Assembly (NCBI GenBank): GCA_018813625.1
Contig: JAHJBA010000004.1
Span: forward strand, 1-16,649
Length of the DNA stretch: 16,649 nt
From: Patescibacteria group bacterium
GTDB taxonomy: Bacteria > Patescibacteriota > Minisyncoccia > Phycocordibacterales > UBA9973
Direction of reading: 5' to 3'
Positions within the stretch are counted from its first letter, which is position 1. The number at the start of each line of letters is the position of its first letter. Of this stretch, positions 14,673 to 16,649 are shown in pieces. The notes under the pieces are model-generated. The model was not told where the DNA came from, searched no databases, and was given only the letters and a program-made list of their open reading frames with translations. The position numbers and the translations under genes are program-made.

Positions 14673-14939
14673 TTATTTATTTCTTTTAGAAAGCTGGTCT
14701 AAAAGAAAATCTATTTCTTTGTCTAGAGAATTCAATTTTTGCATATTGCTCATGGTAGATTTTTCTTCTTCCAAAAAATTTCTATTTACATTGGCGGTAA
14801 AAAGTAAGTCCTTGATATCCTGATCGCTCATCTGTTGGGGTATTTTAACCTTAACCAGTTTTGTAAACAACATATTAATGCCATTTTCTATTTTGCTTTT
14901 CTCCATTCCGTTTGGCATATCCCTTAATTCATCCTGCAA
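14673..14939 (-). CDS. Hypothetical protein, downstream half of a frameshifted gene
   Basis: An open frame of up to 88 codons ending at 14673. It has no ATG at its upstream end (the start at 14939 would be TTG), and its first ATG is at 14918. It encodes a soluble, helical, charged region with KLNSLDKEIDFLLDQLSKRNK at the C-terminus, coiled-coil-like. Removing one A from the nine-A run at 14948-14956 joins it smoothly to the upstream ORF, giving KKIRELQDELRDMPNG across the junction, a plausible amphipathic helix. I read the two as one 150-aa gene (15126 to 14673). No family is recognised. Its own promoter precedes the upstream half, and ileS starts 36 nt after this stop. Confidence 0.55.
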   Translation of the reverse strand: MQDELRDMPNGMEKSKIENGINMLFTKLVKVKIPQQMSDQDIKDLLFTANVNRNFLEEEKSTMSNMQKLNSLDKEIDFLLDQLSKRNK

Positions 14940-15126
14940 CTCCCTGATTTTTTTTTAAAATCGGCATAGACAAAAACTTTATAACACTCTCCTCCTCTTC
15001 CGTAGGTTTATATTTTTCGTGCAACTCTCTTTCCTTTTTTATTTGCATTTTTCTTGCAAAAGATCCCACTGTCTCACCTGGTCCAATGTCCCCACTCTCA
15101 AATAAATGTCCTAAAGATTCTTTCAT
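14929..15126 (-). CDS. Hypothetical protein, upstream half of a frameshifted gene
   Basis: As it stands this encodes 65 aa from the ATG at 15126 (MKESLGHLFESGDIGPGETV...) to a TGA just past the A9 run, ending LKKNQGVAG, a tail that looks out of frame. An in-frame TTG at 15144 is an alternative start, but the ATG sits 6 nt after an extended -10 box and is preferred. The sequence is acidic/basic and soluble, with GHLFESGDIGPGETVGSFARKMQIKKERELHEKY; I do not recognise a family. The slippery run, the lack of a good downstream start, and the smooth joined sequence suggest one gene interrupted by a one-base shift, whether natural slippage, mutation or assembly error. Confidence 0.55.
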   Translation of the reverse strand: MKESLGHLFESGDIGPGETVGSFARKMQIKKERELHEKYKPTEEEESVIKFLSMPILKKNQGVAG

Positions 15127-15132
15127 ACTTAT

Positions 15133-15161
15133 ATTAAAGCACAAAATCGCCCTATTGACAA
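15133..15161 (-). promoter_or_regulatory. Promoter for the frameshifted gene (leaderless)
   Basis: On the minus strand a -35 TTGTCA (15156-15161), a 17-nt spacer, then TTTAAT (15133-15138) preceded by TG (15140-15141). Six nt follow before the ATG at 15126, so the predicted start falls on the start codon. It is the best two-box example of the leaderless pattern, in the gap after argS. Confidence 0.65.
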
Positions 15162-15187
15162 AGCTTGTATAGAAAAGACTTTTTTAT

Positions 15188-16649
15188 TTACATCTTCTCT
15201 GGAACCTGAATACCGAGAATATTCAGTCCATTTTTCATAATTATAGAAAACACTTCGGTTAAGGCAATCCTATAAGAAGAATTGGCATCATCCTTATCTA
15301 TGATCTTTGTATTGCCGTAAAAAGTATTATAAGCACGAGCAAGTTCTATTAAATAATTTGTGATATGGTGCGGTTGAAATTCCTTCACGCTTCTTAAAAC
15401 TATTTCCGGAAAGCGATACATTAAACGCTCAAGGGTACTCGAAGAGGAGAAAGTTGTTTCAGCGGAGACTTGCGAGTGCGACGGCGCGAGTACGAGGAAT
15501 TTTTCAGCAGAAAAATATCCGTGCTCCGATGAAATAACTTTCTCCTCAAGCGCTTTTTCTAAAATTGATCTCGCTCGCGCATAGGAATATTGTAAATAGG
15601 GACCTGAGTCTCCTTCAAATGAAATCGATTTATCAAAATCATAAATTATATCTCCACCAATTGTTTGTTTCAAAATGGAATATTTCAGCGCGGCAACAGA
15701 AACTTGATTAATAAATTCATCGCTCATATCTCCTCTATTAGTTTCTTTCACTTTTTCAATTACTTTTTCTGAAATTTCAGAAAGTAGGGACTCCGCCGTA
15801 ATAACATCTCCTGTGCGAGAAGACATTTTGCCTGTTGGTAAACGAAGCATGCCATGAGAAATGTGTTTCGTTTTCTCGGCTAAGTCCGGAAAAATTTGTT
15901 CCATAGCCTCCAAGAGCACCTTGAAGTAATCATTCACTTCGTTTCCGGTAATCACAATCGAATTTGTGTAAGGATATGTATTATATTTTATTTTCGCCAA
16001 ACCAAGCTCCTTCGCCTCATAGGTTGGCAGACCTTCTTTGTTTACAAAAACACGAGTATGAAGACTTGGCTTAAAATGTTCCCCCCTAAACACAACGGCT
16101 CCATCACTCTTTTCAAAAACCTCACCAACATATTTTTCTACAATATTTTTACCTAAAACACCTGTTTCACTTTCAAAAAAATAATAATCAAACTTTGTAC
16201 CAAGTTTTTTGTAAATCGTTTCAAAATAATCAAGAGAAACTTTTCTGCCGGGTAAATAATATTTTTCATAAATCTCCGGATCTTTCTCATATATTTTTTT
16301 ATTTATTTCTTCGATTTCTTTTTTATCTTTCTCACTCTCTCTATAAGCTTGATCACCCCACTTATACGCTACAGCCAAAACCGGAGTTGCAATATCTTCT
16401 GGTTTTGAATCTTGTTTTTGCATCCACCAAATTGCTTTTGCTATATGCAAGCCGACATCTCCCTGATAACAAGCTCTTTTTACTTCTGCTCCGCTCGCTT
16501 CAATAACTCTAGAAATTGCTTCCCCTATTGTATTAGACATCAGGTGCCCAATATGAAACTCTTTAAACGGGTTTGGATCAGTATACTCTACTATCACCTT
16601 TTCTCCTTTCAGTAAATTATTTTTTCCAAAATTCTCTTTTTGTTCTAAA
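15188..16649 (-). CDS. argS: Arginyl-tRNA synthetase, 5' end beyond the right edge
   Basis: A class Ia synthetase. The HIGH site FHIGH lies in EYTDPNPFKEFHIGHLMSN (16544-16555 for H-I-G-H), the KMSK-equivalent KMSSR in LPTGKMSSRTGD (15815-15829), and the DALR-type anticodon domain at the C-terminus ends in the family-typical GLNILGIQVPEKM. The frame is open with no stop through the last base of the window. The GTG at 16597 is internal: upstream codons read LLKGEKVIVEYTDPNPF, normal ArgS sequence. About 486 codons are visible; the N-terminal tRNA-recognition (add) domain of roughly 90-100 residues is mostly outside. A ~35-residue, Ser-rich insertion (encoded by 15444-15547) lies between the SILEKALEE helix and LERLMYRFPEIV, where the family normally has a short loop. 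Downstream is the frameshifted gene with its own promoter. Confidence 0.95.
   Translation of the reverse strand, partial: LEQKENFGKNNLLKGEKVIVEYTDPNPFKEFHIGHLMSNTIGEAISRVIEASGAEVKRACYQGDVGLHIAKAIWWMQKQDSKPEDIATPVLAVAYKWGDQAYRESEKDKKEIEEINKKIYEKDPEIYEKYYLPGRKVSLDYFETIYKKLGTKFDYYFFESETGVLGKNIVEKYVGEVFEKSDGAVVFRGEHFKPSLHTRVFVNKEGLPTYEAKELGLAKIKYNTYPYTNSIVITGNEVNDYFKVLLEAMEQIFPDLAEKTKHISHGMLRLPTGKMSSRTGDVITAESLLSEISEKVIEKVKETNRGDMSDEFINQVSVAALKYSILKQTIGGDIIYDFDKSISFEGDSGPYLQYSYARARSILEKALEEKVISSEHGYFSAEKFLVLAPSHSQVSAETTFSSSSTLERLMYRFPEIVLRSVKEFQPHHITNYLIELARAYNTFYGNTKIIDKDDANSSYRIALTEVFSIIMKNGLNILGIQVPEKM
15444..15547. repeat. Long palindromic element in frame inside argS
   Basis: The 17-nt arms 15444-15460 and 15531-15547 are inverted repeats with one mismatch. 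The pairing continues inward through CGGAG (15463-15467) and CTCCG (15524-15528) after a further mismatch, giving a stem of over 20 pairs around a ~56-nt interior that is partly GC-rich (15471-15496). The whole ~104-nt element is read through in frame and adds about 35 residues to ArgS. Its size, strong dyad symmetry and in-frame position in a housekeeping gene resemble Rickettsia palindromic elements. Confidence 0.75.

Noticed and set aside
16597..16597. GTG as the start codon of argS
   Set aside because: The frame stays open to the window edge and upstream codons (LLKGEKVIVEYTDPNPF) match normal ArgS sequence, so the true start is outside.
1..16649. CRISPR array, transposase or prophage genes
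   Set aside because: No regularly spaced direct repeats and no recombinase, transposase or phage structural proteins were seen; all ORFs are housekeeping-like or small unknowns.

Overview
The window is a compact, AT-rich stretch of bacterial chromosome. Every gene I can support lies on the minus strand, so it reads as one unidirectional array from right to left. In order of transcription it carries: argS (5' end beyond the right edge); a short unknown gene split by a frameshift at a nine-A run; ileS; a HAD phosphatase; a charged small protein; an alpha/beta hydrolase; recO; a large membrane-anchored extracytoplasmic protein; an alpha2-type glycyl-tRNA synthetase; an M16 zinc peptidase; an AI-2E/PerM-type permease; metG; a GNAT acetyltransferase; tatD; and the first 39 codons of rpsF at the left edge. 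Four aminoacyl-tRNA synthetases (Arg, Ile, Gly, Met) therefore sit within 16.6 kb. The recO/glyS and metG/tatD neighbourhoods recall gene orders common in other bacteria.

The short gaps, shortened proteins (RecO 193 aa, MetG 491 aa), Parcubacteria-like IleS and S6 sequences, and the palindromes inside genes suggest a Patescibacteria (CPR, Parcubacteria-like) genome. This is inferred from recognition of protein sequence, not from a search.

Regulation: five genes have an extended -10 box (TGn plus a TATAAT-like hexamer) ending only 6-7 nt before the ATG. That predicts leaderless mRNAs: the 14929-15126 ORF, ileS, the 10134-10535 gene, the 6964-8895 gene and the permease. Together with gaps of 16 nt or less inside groups, this suggests the units [argS], [frameshifted gene], [ileS-HAD], [charged protein-hydrolase-recO], [surface protein-glyS-M16], [permease, then metG-GNAT-tatD] and [rpsF...]. 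rpsF is the contrast. It has a consensus TTGACA-17 nt-TAATAT promoter inside the end of tatD, followed by an ~88-nt leader that begins with a strong bulged hairpin, placed where a bS6 autoregulatory element would be.

The most unusual features are: (1) a complete histidine-phosphatase (phosphoglycerate-mutase-like) domain embedded in IleS, between the two Cys pairs of a zinc-ribbon-like insert; (2) palindromic elements kept in frame inside metG, argS and twice in ileS, reminiscent of Rickettsia palindromic elements; (3) a 13-bp perfect inverted repeat whose arms supply the stop codon of the permease and the first base of the metG start codon; (4) the A9 frameshift gene; (5) the leaderless promoter pattern. 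No tRNA or rRNA genes, CRISPR array, transposase or prophage genes were seen, and no gene-free stretch exceeds about 112 bases.
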